The notes under the pieces: generated by a model
Seen by the model: only the letters and a program-made list of their open reading frames with translations
Database searches by the model: none
What the model was told of the DNA's origin: nothing
Shown: positions 1 through 5,646 of the stretch, in pieces
Numbering within the stretch: the stretch's first letter is position 1
Layout of the letters: each line of letters begins with the position of its first letter
Program-made: the position numbers and the translations under genes
DNA from: Burkholderiaceae bacterium
GTDB lineage: Bacteria; Pseudomonadota; Gammaproteobacteria; Burkholderiales; Burkholderiaceae_C
Length of the DNA stretch: 5,646 bases
Direction of reading: 5' to 3'
NCBI GenBank assembly: GCA_029864165.1
Contig: JAOTTZ010000139.1
Span: 1 to 5,646 of the forward strand

Positions 1-798
1 CTGGCGCACACCGCCCACGATTTCGGCCAGATTGCCTCGCATGTCCGAGAGGGCCCGCTCCAGTTCGCCGAGGACGTCTCTACGGCTGCGGTCGGCCTCC
101 TCGCGCGCTACCAAGTCGCCATCGGCGATCTGCCTGGCTTGCCGGGTGCACCGCTCGACAGGCCCTTGTATGCTGCGCAGCACCAACCGATAGAAAAACA
201 GCACCAGTGCGACGGCCGCGATGGCCATGCTCAGCGCAATCGCGCCAGCCTTAGCATGGGTACCGTCAAACCCGTCTATCGACGCGGTCGCAAATTGCGT
301 GCCGGCGGCGACAGTCTCATCCACGCCAAGGCGATGCTCAAGATACAAAGCGTGCACCTGCACCAGGTTGTTCCGCGCAACGTCGGTGTTGCCGCTGAGC
401 AGGTTGTCGATGATCTTGGTCTGTGCGGCAGCGATGAACTTCTGCGCAGCTTCGTGCTGACGGCCCAACAACTGGCGCTCAAGCCCGTAGGGGGGATTCT
501 TGGTCCAGTACTCGACGCGGGCTTCGTACTCCGAAACCAGCCGGTCGACCAGCTTCTTGGCCTCGGCGCCGTCTATCGTGCCTTCTAGCGCTTCCGACAA
601 GACCAGCCTGATCTCGATCAGGTACATCGGCGGCGGCAGGATGTCGGCGACCACGTCCTTGGAGACGAACACCTCTCTGGCCTGCTGGCTCATCCGGTCT
701 TGCAGCCAGTGGCCCTGAACAGACACCAACAAGGCCGCGGCGACGCCGATGGCACCCAGCAGGAATATCGACCAACGCAGGGATTTGAGTATCTTCAT
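1..798 (-). CDS. Methyl-accepting chemotaxis protein, N-terminal part (runs off the left edge)
   Basis: This is an inner-membrane chemoreceptor that senses a periplasmic signal and controls the CheA kinase through CheW. The reverse strand reads open for 266 codons from the ATG at 798 to the window edge, with no stop. It starts MKILKSLRW, followed by a membrane segment at about residues 9-28. A helical periplasmic region (about 29-183) carries the segment ADILPPPMYLIE at 51-62. A second membrane segment lies at about 184-204. A HAMP linker (about 205-258) has Pro213 and a DVLGEL stretch at 241-246, matching the usual HAMP pattern. The methylation helices and the signalling tip lie outside the window. 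The start is supported by AGAGG at 811-807, 8 bases before the ATG. cheW lies 67 bases upstream on the same strand, so the two are probably co-transcribed. The ligand cannot be inferred. The class is secure; the specific receptor is not. Confidence 0.93.
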   Translation of the reverse strand, partial: MKILKSLRWSIFLLGAIGVAAALLVSVQGHWLQDRMSQQAREVFVSKDVVADILPPPMYLIEIRLVLSEALEGTIDGAEAKKLVDRLVSEYEARVEYWTKNPPYGLERQLLGRQHEAAQKFIAAAQTKIIDNLLSGNTDVARNNLVQVHALYLEHRLGVDETVAAGTQFATASIDGFDGTHAKAGAIALSMAIAAVALVLFFYRLVLRSIQGPVERCTRQARQIADGDLVAREEADRSRRDVLGELERALSDMRGNLAEIVGGVRQ

Positions 799-865
799 GG
801 TACTGACCTCTGATAATTGACTACGCATCGCAACGCGCTGGAAGATTGAAGGAAGCGGAAACGGT

Positions 866-1396
866 TCAGTGCAGGGCTTGTTCGACCAACCCCATCTCGG
901 CGCTGGTCATGAGTTTTTCGATGTCGACCAGAATCAGCATGCGGCCCTCGACCGCGCCTATGGCCAACAGGTGTTCGCTCTGAATGGCCGAGTTGAACGC
1001 GGGCACCGGGCGCAGTTGTTCGGGCGTGAGCGTGATGACGTCGGAGACGGCATCAACCACCATGCCGACGACGCGCGCGCCAATGTTGAGCACGATCACC
1101 ACGGTGACGCTGTCGTAGTTGACACTTTCAAGGTTGAACTTGACCCGCATGTCGATGATGGGGACGATGACGCCGCGCAGGTTGACCACGCCCTTGATAA
1201 AGGGCGGCGCGTTGGCGATGCGCGTGGGTTCTTCGTAGGAACGAATCTCCTGCACGCGCAGGATGTCGATGCCGTACTCTTCAGCACCGAGCTTGAAGGC
1301 GAGAAATTCGCGGATCTGGGTGGAAACGGCAGCCGAAGTGTTCCCAGCAACGGCTGCCTGCGTCGCTTGGCCAGCGACAGGGGTGTCTGGGTTCAT
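866..1396 (-). CDS. cheW: Chemotaxis coupling protein CheW
   Basis: This cytoplasmic scaffold links chemoreceptors to the histidine kinase CheA. The 176-residue product has a short Ala/Thr-rich tail (1-27) and then one CheW-like SH3-type domain (about 29-168). Visible family hallmarks are [17 protein letters not shown] (29-45), the [14 protein letters not shown] core (71-84), [11 protein letters not shown] (111-121) and [20 protein letters not shown] (143-162). Length is normal for CheW (about 160-180). The open frame continues upstream to 1642, but the ATG at 1396 is preferred: it has an AAGG core at 1408-1405 with 8-base spacing, it gives the normal length, and a longer start would run into the promoter. 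It is the first gene of a minus-strand unit with the receptor gene behind it and no cheA visible. It could therefore be an accessory CheW dedicated to that receptor rather than the copy in the main che operon. Transcription is probably by sigma-28. Confidence 0.96.
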   Translation of the reverse strand: MNPDTPVAGQATQAAVAGNTSAAVSTQIREFLAFKLGAEEYGIDILRVQEIRSYEEPTRIANAPPFIKGVVNLRGVIVPIIDMRVKFNLESVNYDSVTVVIVLNIGARVVGMVVDAVSDVITLTPEQLRPVPAFNSAIQSEHLLAIGAVEGRMLILVDIEKLMTSAEMGLVEQALH

Positions 1397-1404
1397 GCGA
1401 GGGG

Positions 1405-1411
1405 CCTTTTT
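1405..1411 (-). promoter_or_regulatory. Ribosome binding site deciding the cheW start
   Basis: The reverse strand reads AAAAAGG here, ending 8 bases before the ATG at 1396. It supports this start over the upstream in-frame ATGs, which would add 82 residues unlike CheW and overlap the predicted promoter. The match to the anti-Shine-Dalgarno core is short (AAGG), so it is a moderate site. Confidence 0.55.
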
Positions 1412-1458
1412 GTGTGCAGCGGGGTCGAAGGAGCCTGGGCAGTGATACGGGGCCGCCT

Positions 1459-1487
1459 TGGATGGCGGTCGCGCTGAACGCCATCCA
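1459..1487 (-). other. Perfect 9-bp inverted repeat (5'-leader stem-loop of cheW)
   Basis: TGGATGGCG at 1459-1467 pairs perfectly with CGCCATCCA at 1479-1487 across an 11-base loop. It lies between the predicted sigma-28 promoter and cheW. If transcription starts near 1490, the stem would form within the first few bases of the mRNA, a position known in other genes to protect transcripts from 5'-end decay. It is not a terminator, since no T-run follows on either strand. It could instead be an operator for a dimeric regulator. The repeat is seen directly; its role is inferred. Confidence 0.5.
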
Positions 1488-1496
1488 TGCCCGGGA

Positions 1497-1523
1497 TTTT
1501 CGGCACAAAGACCGTGATCTTTA
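1497..1523 (-). promoter_or_regulatory. Sigma-28 (FliA) promoter for cheW and the receptor gene
   Basis: On the reverse strand the -35 element is TAAAGATC (1523-1516), the spacer is exactly 11 bases (1515-1505) and the -10 element is GCCGAAAA (1504-1497). The FliA consensus in enterobacteria is TAAAGTTT, 11 bases, GCCGATAA, so 13 of 16 positions match with the correct spacing. The predicted start of transcription is near 1490, leaving a leader of roughly 95 bases before cheW. A flagellar sigma factor driving chemotaxis genes makes biological sense and supports the call. Confidence 0.8.
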
Positions 1524-1665
1524 ACCGGAAAAGTGCTACAAAGACTCGTTACTTGAGTTATTCGCGGCGGCTGATGCGGCTTTTCGCATCTGTACGTTGC
1601 GGCAAAAAGCTCTCGCATGCCTAGATATCGCCTAATCATCACAAGTGGGCGCCTGTATCGGTTCC

Positions 1666-1671
1666 TACAAT
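1666..1671 (+). promoter_or_regulatory. Possible -10 element for fadD
   Basis: TACAAT matches the sigma-70 -10 consensus TATAAT at five of six positions and lies 61 bases before the fadD ATG, a plausible distance. No recognisable TTGACA-like -35 precedes it (the bases around 1643-1648 are AAGTGG). It would need an activator or be a chance match, so this is a weak call. Confidence 0.22.
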
Positions 1672-1732
1672 CGCGAGCAAGGCCACTGGGGCGTCGACGC
1701 TATGTCAAGCAGGCCGTAATCTGGAGACCGCG

Positions 1733-3406
1733 ATGGAAAAGAACTGGCTCAAGCATTACCCGGCGGGGGTTCCGGCCGAGATCAACGTCACGCAGTACAC
1801 ATCGCTGGTCGGCTTGCTGGACGACAGCTTCAAGAAGTACCGCGCGGCCAGCGCCTACAAGTTCATGGGCAAGTCGTTCAGCTACGGACTGATCGATGAC
1901 CTGTCTCGTGCCTTGGCCGCCTACCTGCAAAGCCTGAAACTGGAAAAAGGCGACCGTGTGGCCATCATGATGCCCAACGTGCCGCAGTACCCGGTAGCAG
2001 TGGCCGCTATTTTGCGCGCCGGCTTGGTGGTGGTGAACGTGAACCCCCTGTACACACCGCGTGAGCTTGAATATCAGCTCCAGGATTCGGGTGCCAAGGC
2101 CATCATCATCGTCGAGAACTTTGCCGCCACGCTGCAGCAGGTGATCGCCAAGCTGCCCACTGAGAAGGTGATTCTGGCCGCGCTGGGGGACATGCTCGGC
2201 GCCCCGAAGGCGCAGATTGTCAACTTTGTCGTTCGTCGTGTGAAGAAGATGGTGCCAGCGTTCGAGCTTACCGGCGCAGTGCGTTTCAATACTGCCATCG
2301 CGCGTGGGCGCGGCATGGCTTTGCGCGCGGCAGCGGCCAATCCCGACGACATGGCGGTGCTGCAGTACACGGGCGGCACCACCGGCGTAAGCAAAGGTGC
2401 CGTGCTGCTGCATCGCAACCTGGTGGCCAGTGCGCTGCAAGCCGAGGCTTGGTACCAGCCTGCGCTGAAGGACATTCCAGCCGGTGAACAAATCGTCACT
2501 GTCTGTGCGCTGCCGCTGTACCACATCTTCGCTTTCACGTTCAACATGATGCTGTCGATGCGCATGGGCGGCTGCAATATTTTGATCGTCAACCCGCGTG
2601 ACATTGCCGGCATGCTCAAAGACTTGGCGCGCTACAAGTTCCACAGTTTTCCTGCGGTCAACACCTTGTATAACGCCGTGCTGCGGCACCCGGACTTCCA
2701 ACGTGTGGATTGGAGTCGCCTCAGAATCAGCATCGGCGGCGGCATGGCGGTACAGCAAGTCACCGCCGACCGGTGGTTGGAAAAGACAGGTTGCGCGATC
2801 TGCGAAGCCTACGGCTTGAGTGAAACCTCGCCCGGCGTGACCTGCAACCCCATCGATCGCCCCGTCTTCACCGGCACCATCGGCCTACCGTTGCCCAACA
2901 CAGAGGTCAAGCTGCTCGACGACGACGGCAACGAAGTACCCTTGGGTACCCGAGGCGAAATCGCCATTCGCGGCCCGCAGGTGATGTCGGGCTACTGGCA
3001 GCACCCTGAAGAAACGGCTTTAGCGATGACGCCAGACGGTTTCTTTCGCAGCGGCGACATAGGGACCATGGATGACCGCGGCTATGTCACGGTCGTCGAC
3101 CGCAAGAAAGACATGATCATCGTCAGCGGCTTCAAGGTCTACCCCAGCGAGGTGGAAGACGTGGTCTCGCGAATGGCTGGTGTTTTGGAGTGTGCGGCCG
3201 TCGGCGTAGCCGATGCCGAAACCGGTGAAGCCGTCAAACTGGTCCTGGTGCGCGCCGAGCCCTCGCTCAGCGACGCGCAGGTGCACGCGTATTGCGAAAC
3301 CAACTTGACCCGCTACAAACGGCCTAAAATAGTCGAGTTCCGTACCACACTGCCGAAAACTGCCGTGGGCAAGGTTTTGCGCCGAGAATTGCGCGGCCCC
3401 GGTTGA
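1733..3406 (+). CDS. fadD: Long-chain fatty acid--CoA ligase
   Basis: The enzyme activates fatty acids with ATP and CoA to acyl-CoA through an acyl-adenylate. It feeds beta-oxidation and lipid synthesis and typically works at the inner membrane face. The 557-residue product is near the 561 residues of E. coli FadD, which it resembles throughout from memory, including the N-terminus (WLKHYPAGVPAEIN against WLNRYPADVPTEIN), so the start is firm. GGAG at 1723-1726 precedes the ATG by 6 bases. Adenylation motifs in order: the ATP-binding P-loop YTGGTTGVSKGA (212-223), PLYHIFAFTFN (261-271), YGLSET (360-365), the fatty-acyl signature from DGFFRSGDIG (435-444) to VDRKKD (455-460), the hinge region IVSGFKVYPSEVE (463-475), and PKTAVGKVLRREL (541-553) with the catalytic lysine at 547. 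All key residues are present and the gene looks functional. It is divergent from cheW and has no other beta-oxidation gene beside it here. Confidence 0.97.
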   Translation: MEKNWLKHYPAGVPAEINVTQYTSLVGLLDDSFKKYRAASAYKFMGKSFSYGLIDDLSRALAAYLQSLKLEKGDRVAIMMPNVPQYPVAVAAILRAGLVVVNVNPLYTPRELEYQLQDSGAKAIIIVENFAATLQQVIAKLPTEKVILAALGDMLGAPKAQIVNFVVRRVKKMVPAFELTGAVRFNTAIARGRGMALRAAAANPDDMAVLQYTGGTTGVSKGAVLLHRNLVASALQAEAWYQPALKDIPAGEQIVTVCALPLYHIFAFTFNMMLSMRMGGCNILIVNPRDIAGMLKDLARYKFHSFPAVNTLYNAVLRHPDFQRVDWSRLRISIGGGMAVQQVTADRWLEKTGCAICEAYGLSETSPGVTCNPIDRPVFTGTIGLPLPNTEVKLLDDDGNEVPLGTRGEIAIRGPQVMSGYWQHPEETALAMTPDGFFRSGDIGTMDDRGYVTVVDRKKDMIIVSGFKVYPSEVEDVVSRMAGVLECAAVGVADAETGEAVKLVLVRAEPSLSDAQVHAYCETNLTRYKRPKIVEFRTTLPKTAVGKVLRRELRGPG

Positions 3407-3436
3407 GCGCTGCAAGCGCAAAACGCAATGCAGCGC
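3407..3436. repeat. Inverted repeat directly after fadD
   Basis: GCGCTGCA (3407-3414) and TGCAGCGC (3429-3436) form a perfect 8-bp stem with a 14-base loop, beginning on the base after the fadD stop codon. A GCG/CGC mini-stem can form inside the loop (3416-3418 with 3424-3426). No T-run follows, so it is not a classical intrinsic terminator. It could still block 3' decay or contribute to termination. The rest of the gap to 3570 shows no strong promoter. Confidence 0.4.
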
Positions 3437-3570
3437 AATGTCGTCGCGCGAGCCCCGCCAGAGTAAGGCCTTTTTCGCCGGGCAAGCAGAGTTTGCTCAA
3501 AGAGCGGACAATTAGCGCTCGCAGGCAGCCCGCGCTGCTGGTTTAACCTTGTCACTTTTAACGACGAACC

Positions 3571-3816
3571 ATGGCCAACCCACGCTCCGCATCCACGCCC
3601 CGACCCGCCAGCACACAAAAGCTGCGCCAAACGCAAGCCGAGTACACCGCAGCCCGTCCCCTGGGCGAGCCCGGGGTCAAGCCCATGATGTCCAGTTCCA
3701 AAATGTACGTCTGTCGGCGCTGCCAGGCTAACTTCAAAACCGGCGACGGTAAGCCAGACCCACAAATGCGCGGTTTAGGCAAGTGCAACGCATGCCTGGC
3801 CGCCGTGACGGCATAG
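3571..3816 (+). CDS. Small hypothetical protein with two CxxC pairs (zinc-ribbon-like)
   Basis: I do not recognise this 81-residue protein. The N-terminal half (about 1-44) is basic, rich in Ser, Thr, Pro and Ala, and probably disordered. The C-terminal half has Cys48-x2-Cys51 and Cys72-x2-Cys75, twenty residues apart, the spacing of a small zinc ribbon that could bind one zinc ion. No signal peptide or membrane segment is seen. Third codon positions are mostly G or C, as in the neighbours, which supports real coding. The start is uncertain: ATG 3571 has no good Shine-Dalgarno site (upstream bases are AACGACGAACC), and ATGs at 3685, 3688 and 3703 lie just before the first CxxC. It sits alone between fadD and the esterase, 164 and 72 bases away. 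Binding of nucleic acid or a protein partner is possible but not shown. Confidence 0.68.
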   Translation: MANPRSASTPRPASTQKLRQTQAEYTAARPLGEPGVKPMMSSSKMYVCRRCQANFKTGDGKPDPQMRGLGKCNACLAAVTA

Positions 3817-3888
3817 ACAATCGCCGCGGCTTGTTAACCGTGGGTGGCGTTGTCAACGCCGACCCGCCCAAGTAAGCACCGATCTGCG

Positions 3889-4551
3889 ATGTCGCTCGAA
3901 GCTATCGAAACGGCCACCGGCGACGACCCGGTTGCCAGCGTCATCGTGCTGCATGGTTTGGGCGCGGACGGTAGAGACTTCGTCCCGATTTGCGGTGAGT
4001 TAGACCTCGCCCGCGTGGGCAGCGTGCGCTTTGTGTTTCCGAGCGCGCCGGTACGCCCCGTCACCCTCAACGGCGGCTACGAGATGCGGGCCTGGTTTGA
4101 CCTGCTGGACACCACCTTCGACAAGCGCGAGGATGAAGCCGGGTTGCGCCAAGCGCAGCGTTTGGTCGAGGACCTGATCGCGCGCGAACGCGAGCGCGGG
4201 GTGCCGGCTGAGCGCATCGTCCTCATGGGCTTTTCTCAGGGCTGCGCGATGACGCTGCTGGTCGGCCTGCGCCACAACACGCGGCTGGCCGGGCTGGCGG
4301 GGTTGTCGGGCTACTTGCCACTGTCCGACCAGACAAAGGCCGAGCGCAGCGCCGCCAACCTCGAACTGCCGATTTTCCTGGCCCACGGGCGCGAAGACGC
4401 CTTGATACCACTGGCCAGCGCTGTGGCGTCGCGCGATGCATTGCAGGCGCTCGGTTATCCGGTAGAGTGGCACGAGTACCCGATGCAGCATTCGGTGTGT
4501 CCGCAGGAGGTCGCCGACCTGAACGGCTGGTTGTTGCGCGTGCTGGGCTAG
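3889..4551 (+). CDS. Carboxylesterase of the phospholipase/carboxylesterase family (alpha/beta hydrolase)
   Basis: This is a cytoplasmic serine hydrolase of 220 residues that cleaves short to medium acyl esters; the natural substrate is unknown. It matches the Abhydrolase_2 group that includes Pseudomonas EstB (about 218 residues). Visible hallmarks: the oxyanion-side motif LHGLGADGRDF (21-31), the nucleophile elbow GFSQG (114-118) with Ser116, AHGREDALIP (165-174) with Asp170, and MQHSVCPQEV (199-208) with His201. The Ser-Asp-His spacing equals that of EstB (Ser114, Asp168, His199, from memory). No signal peptide is seen. The frame is open back to a GTG at 3844, but ATG 3889 gives the family's N-terminus (MSLEAIETATG). 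The ribosome site is weak (AGTAAG at 3871-3876, 12 bases away). dmeF follows 94 bases downstream. Thioesterase or lysophospholipase activity is an alternative within the same family. Confidence 0.94.
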   Translation: MSLEAIETATGDDPVASVIVLHGLGADGRDFVPICGELDLARVGSVRFVFPSAPVRPVTLNGGYEMRAWFDLLDTTFDKREDEAGLRQAQRLVEDLIARERERGVPAERIVLMGFSQGCAMTLLVGLRHNTRLAGLAGLSGYLPLSDQTKAERSAANLELPIFLAHGREDALIPLASAVASRDALQALGYPVEWHEYPMQHSVCPQEVADLNGWLLRVLG

Positions 4552-4562
4552 CGCGCGCGGGC

Positions 4563-4610
4563 GGTGGTGCGCATCCGCAGCGGTCGCGCCGCGGCGCCCC
4601 GATCACCACC
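4563..4610. repeat. GC-rich nested inverted repeats between the esterase gene and dmeF
   Basis: GGTGGTG (4563-4569) can pair with CACCACC (4604-4610), enclosing a perfect 12-bp palindrome GCGCCGCGGCGC (4586-4597). The block lies 11 bases after the esterase stop and 35 bases before the dmeF ATG. No T-run follows, so it is not a typical terminator. It could be a read-through attenuator, an mRNA-stabilising structure or an operator. Such repeats also arise by chance in GC-rich DNA. Confidence 0.35.
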
Positions 4611-4645
4611 CACGTCAGTACCCCCACCAACCGGACCCGTGCACT

Positions 4646-5635
4646 ATGCACCAACACGCCCTCGCCCCCTGGCAGCACGCCCACGTCTTTGCGCCCGATC
4701 GCACTGCGGCCGAACGCAGAGTATGGGCAGTGGTGACGCTTACCCTGGTGACGATGGTCGCGGAGATCGGCGCCGGCTGGTGGTGGAATTCGATGGCGCT
4801 GCTGGCCGACGGTTGGCACATGGGCACGCACGCAGTGGCCATAGGCATTACGGGCGTCAGCTACTGGCTCGCAAGGCGCTGGGCGCGCGACGCGCGCTTT
4901 AGCCTGGGCCCGTGGAAAGTCGAGGTGCTGGGCGCCTACACCAGCGCGGTGCTGCTGGCTGTGGTGGCCCTGGGCATTGTGGTCGAGTCGGTGTCACGAT
5001 TCTCCAACCCGGCACCGATCGCCTACAACGAGTCGTTGATCGTCGCCGTGGTGGGGTTGCTGGTGAACCTGGTCTGCGCCTGGTTGCTCCATGCACGGCA
5101 CGCGGCGCACTCCCACGGCGCAGGTCCGGTCGATGCTTGTGGCAGCGGCGCGCGCCCGCATCAGCACGAGCAAGCGCAGCACCGCGCCCAAACCTCGGCC
5201 GACCACGACTTGAACCGCCACGCGGCGTACACCCATGTGCTCGCTGACGCCGCTACTTCCGTGCTGGCCATCGCCGCACTGGTGACAGGCAAATGGCTGG
5301 GCTGGCTAGAAGTCGATCCGCTGGTGGGCTTGCTGGGTGCCGGCATGATCGCTTGGTGGGCGCGCAACCTCATCGTGCAGTGCGCCACGGTTTTGCTGGA
5401 TCGCGAGATGGACCACCCACTGGCAGCCCAAGTGCGTCAACAGTTGGAGAGCGACGGCGACGCCAAAGTAGCCGATCTTCATTTATGGCGTGTAGGCAAT
5501 GAGGCCTTCGCGTGCGCGGCCACGCTGGTCGCCGACGCGCCCGCCAATGCCGACACGTATCGCGCGCGACTCGATGGCCTGCCCGGTCTGGCGCATGTGT
5601 TGATAGAAATCAACCAGTGCCGTGCCAGTCGCTAG
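4646..5635 (+). CDS. dmeF: Cation diffusion facilitator, DmeF type (Co/Ni efflux)
   Basis: This inner-membrane proton antiporter expels divalent metal; DmeF members are linked to cobalt and nickel resistance. The 329-residue product is complete. Its N-terminus MHQHALAPWQHAHVF is typical of DmeF as I recall it and fixes the start, although no clear Shine-Dalgarno site precedes it. Six membrane segments are expected: about 25-44, 48-70, 95-116, 130-149, 195-213 and 223-245. Candidate metal ligands are His58 and His62 in TM2 (LLADGWHMGTH) and His197 and Asp201 in TM5 (YTHVLADAATS). The cytoplasmic loop between TM4 and TM5 (149-192) is His-rich, with nine histidines. A C-terminal cytoplasmic domain (about 252-326) contains VADLHLWRVG (275-284). 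The TM2 pattern and the N-terminus argue against a plain ZitB/CzcD zinc exporter, but substrate assignment is by resemblance only. No DmeR/RcnR-like regulator lies upstream; one could lie beyond the right edge. Confidence 0.92.
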   Translation: MHQHALAPWQHAHVFAPDRTAAERRVWAVVTLTLVTMVAEIGAGWWWNSMALLADGWHMGTHAVAIGITGVSYWLARRWARDARFSLGPWKVEVLGAYTSAVLLAVVALGIVVESVSRFSNPAPIAYNESLIVAVVGLLVNLVCAWLLHARHAAHSHGAGPVDACGSGARPHQHEQAQHRAQTSADHDLNRHAAYTHVLADAATSVLAIAALVTGKWLGWLEVDPLVGLLGAGMIAWWARNLIVQCATVLLDREMDHPLAAQVRQQLESDGDAKVADLHLWRVGNEAFACAATLVADAPANADTYRARLDGLPGLAHVLIEINQCRASR

Positions 5636-5646
5636 GGCCTGTTGAC

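Larger units (their letters stand above)
1397..1732. promoter_or_regulatory. Divergent intergenic control region, cheW / fadD
   Basis: These 336 bases hold no gene I can support. The cheW side contains the sigma-28 promoter and leader stem listed separately. On the fadD side there is a 6-bp inverted repeat, GATGCG (1573-1578) and CGCATC (1585-1590), with a 6-base loop, which could be an operator. A -10-like TACAAT lies at 1666-1671 but has no convincing -35 at 16-18 bases. No riboswitch, small RNA or terminator was recognised. The fadD promoter remains unresolved. Confidence 0.6.

Noticed and set aside
139..588. Plus-strand open frame (149 codons) opposite the chemoreceptor gene
   Set aside because: The opposite strand encodes a clear chemoreceptor through the whole interval, with HAMP and membrane segments; this frame has no recognisable domain.
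869..1477. Plus-strand open frame (202 codons) opposite cheW
   Set aside because: It is the antisense shadow of cheW; its Asp/His-rich composition comes from the reverse of Val/Ile/Met codons, and no domain is visible.
1397..1642. N-terminal extension of CheW to an ATG at 1642
   Set aside because: The added 82 residues do not resemble CheW, and the extension covers the sigma-28 promoter and the leader stem. The ATG at 1396 has a ribosome site and gives the normal length.
1700..2758. Long minus-strand open frame (352 codons) opposite fadD
   Set aside because: It lies antisense to a fully convincing fadD, its product is rich in His, Gln, Arg and Val in the way of a codon-bias shadow, and it resembles no family I know. 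Long antisense frames are common opposite GC-rich genes.
3460..3480. AAGGCC followed by five T's, resembling an intrinsic terminator
   Set aside because: Only the 8-base palindrome AAGGCCTT is present; no usable stem with a loop precedes the T-run.
3844..3888. Upstream GTG start for the esterase
   Set aside because: The extra 15 residues do not look like the family N-terminus and no ribosome site precedes the GTG. ATG 3889 gives the usual length and start.
4223..4831. Minus-strand open frame (202 codons) spanning the esterase end and the dmeF start
   Set aside because: It is antisense to two well-supported genes and the gap between them, with an Arg/Pro/Ala-rich product typical of GC-rich shadows.
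5636..5646. Last 11 bases after dmeF
   Set aside because: Too short to call a terminator, promoter or mobile-element end.

Overview
The window looks like ordinary chromosome from a motile betaproteobacterium, most likely of the Burkholderiales (Comamonadaceae-like). This placement is an inference. It rests on high G+C with strong third-position G/C bias, a FadD very close to the proteobacterial enzyme, a DmeF-type metal exporter, and a chemotaxis gene pair behind a recognisable sigma-28 promoter. No lookup was possible.

Layout. Positions 1-1396 hold two minus-strand chemotaxis genes in probable operon order: cheW (866-1396), then the first 266 codons of a methyl-accepting chemotaxis protein (798 down to 1, running off the left edge). 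Positions 1397-1732 form a divergent control region. For the cheW side it contains a good sigma-28 (FliA) promoter, followed by a perfect 9-bp stem that would fall at the very 5' end of the cheW mRNA. For the fadD side only weak promoter candidates are visible. From 1733 onward all genes are on the plus strand: fadD (1733-3406), a small double-CxxC protein of unknown function (3571-3816), an alpha/beta-hydrolase carboxylesterase (3889-4551) and a complete DmeF-type cation diffusion facilitator (4646-5635). The window ends 11 bases after the last gene.

How the genes work together. CheW and the receptor belong to one signalling array, and the sigma-28 promoter ties them to the flagellar regulon. 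fadD activates fatty acids for beta-oxidation or lipid synthesis. The esterase could feed it by releasing acyl groups, but nothing in the sequence proves that link. dmeF is a separate metal-resistance function. The plus-strand genes are separated by gaps of 164, 72 and 94 bases; no classical intrinsic terminator with a U-tract was found, so partial co-transcription is possible.

Novelty. I see no convincing new multi-gene system, mobile element, CRISPR array or RNA gene. The points most worth a second look are the sigma-28 promoter with its 5'-terminal stem, the small zinc-ribbon-like protein, and the His-x3-His metal site of the transporter.
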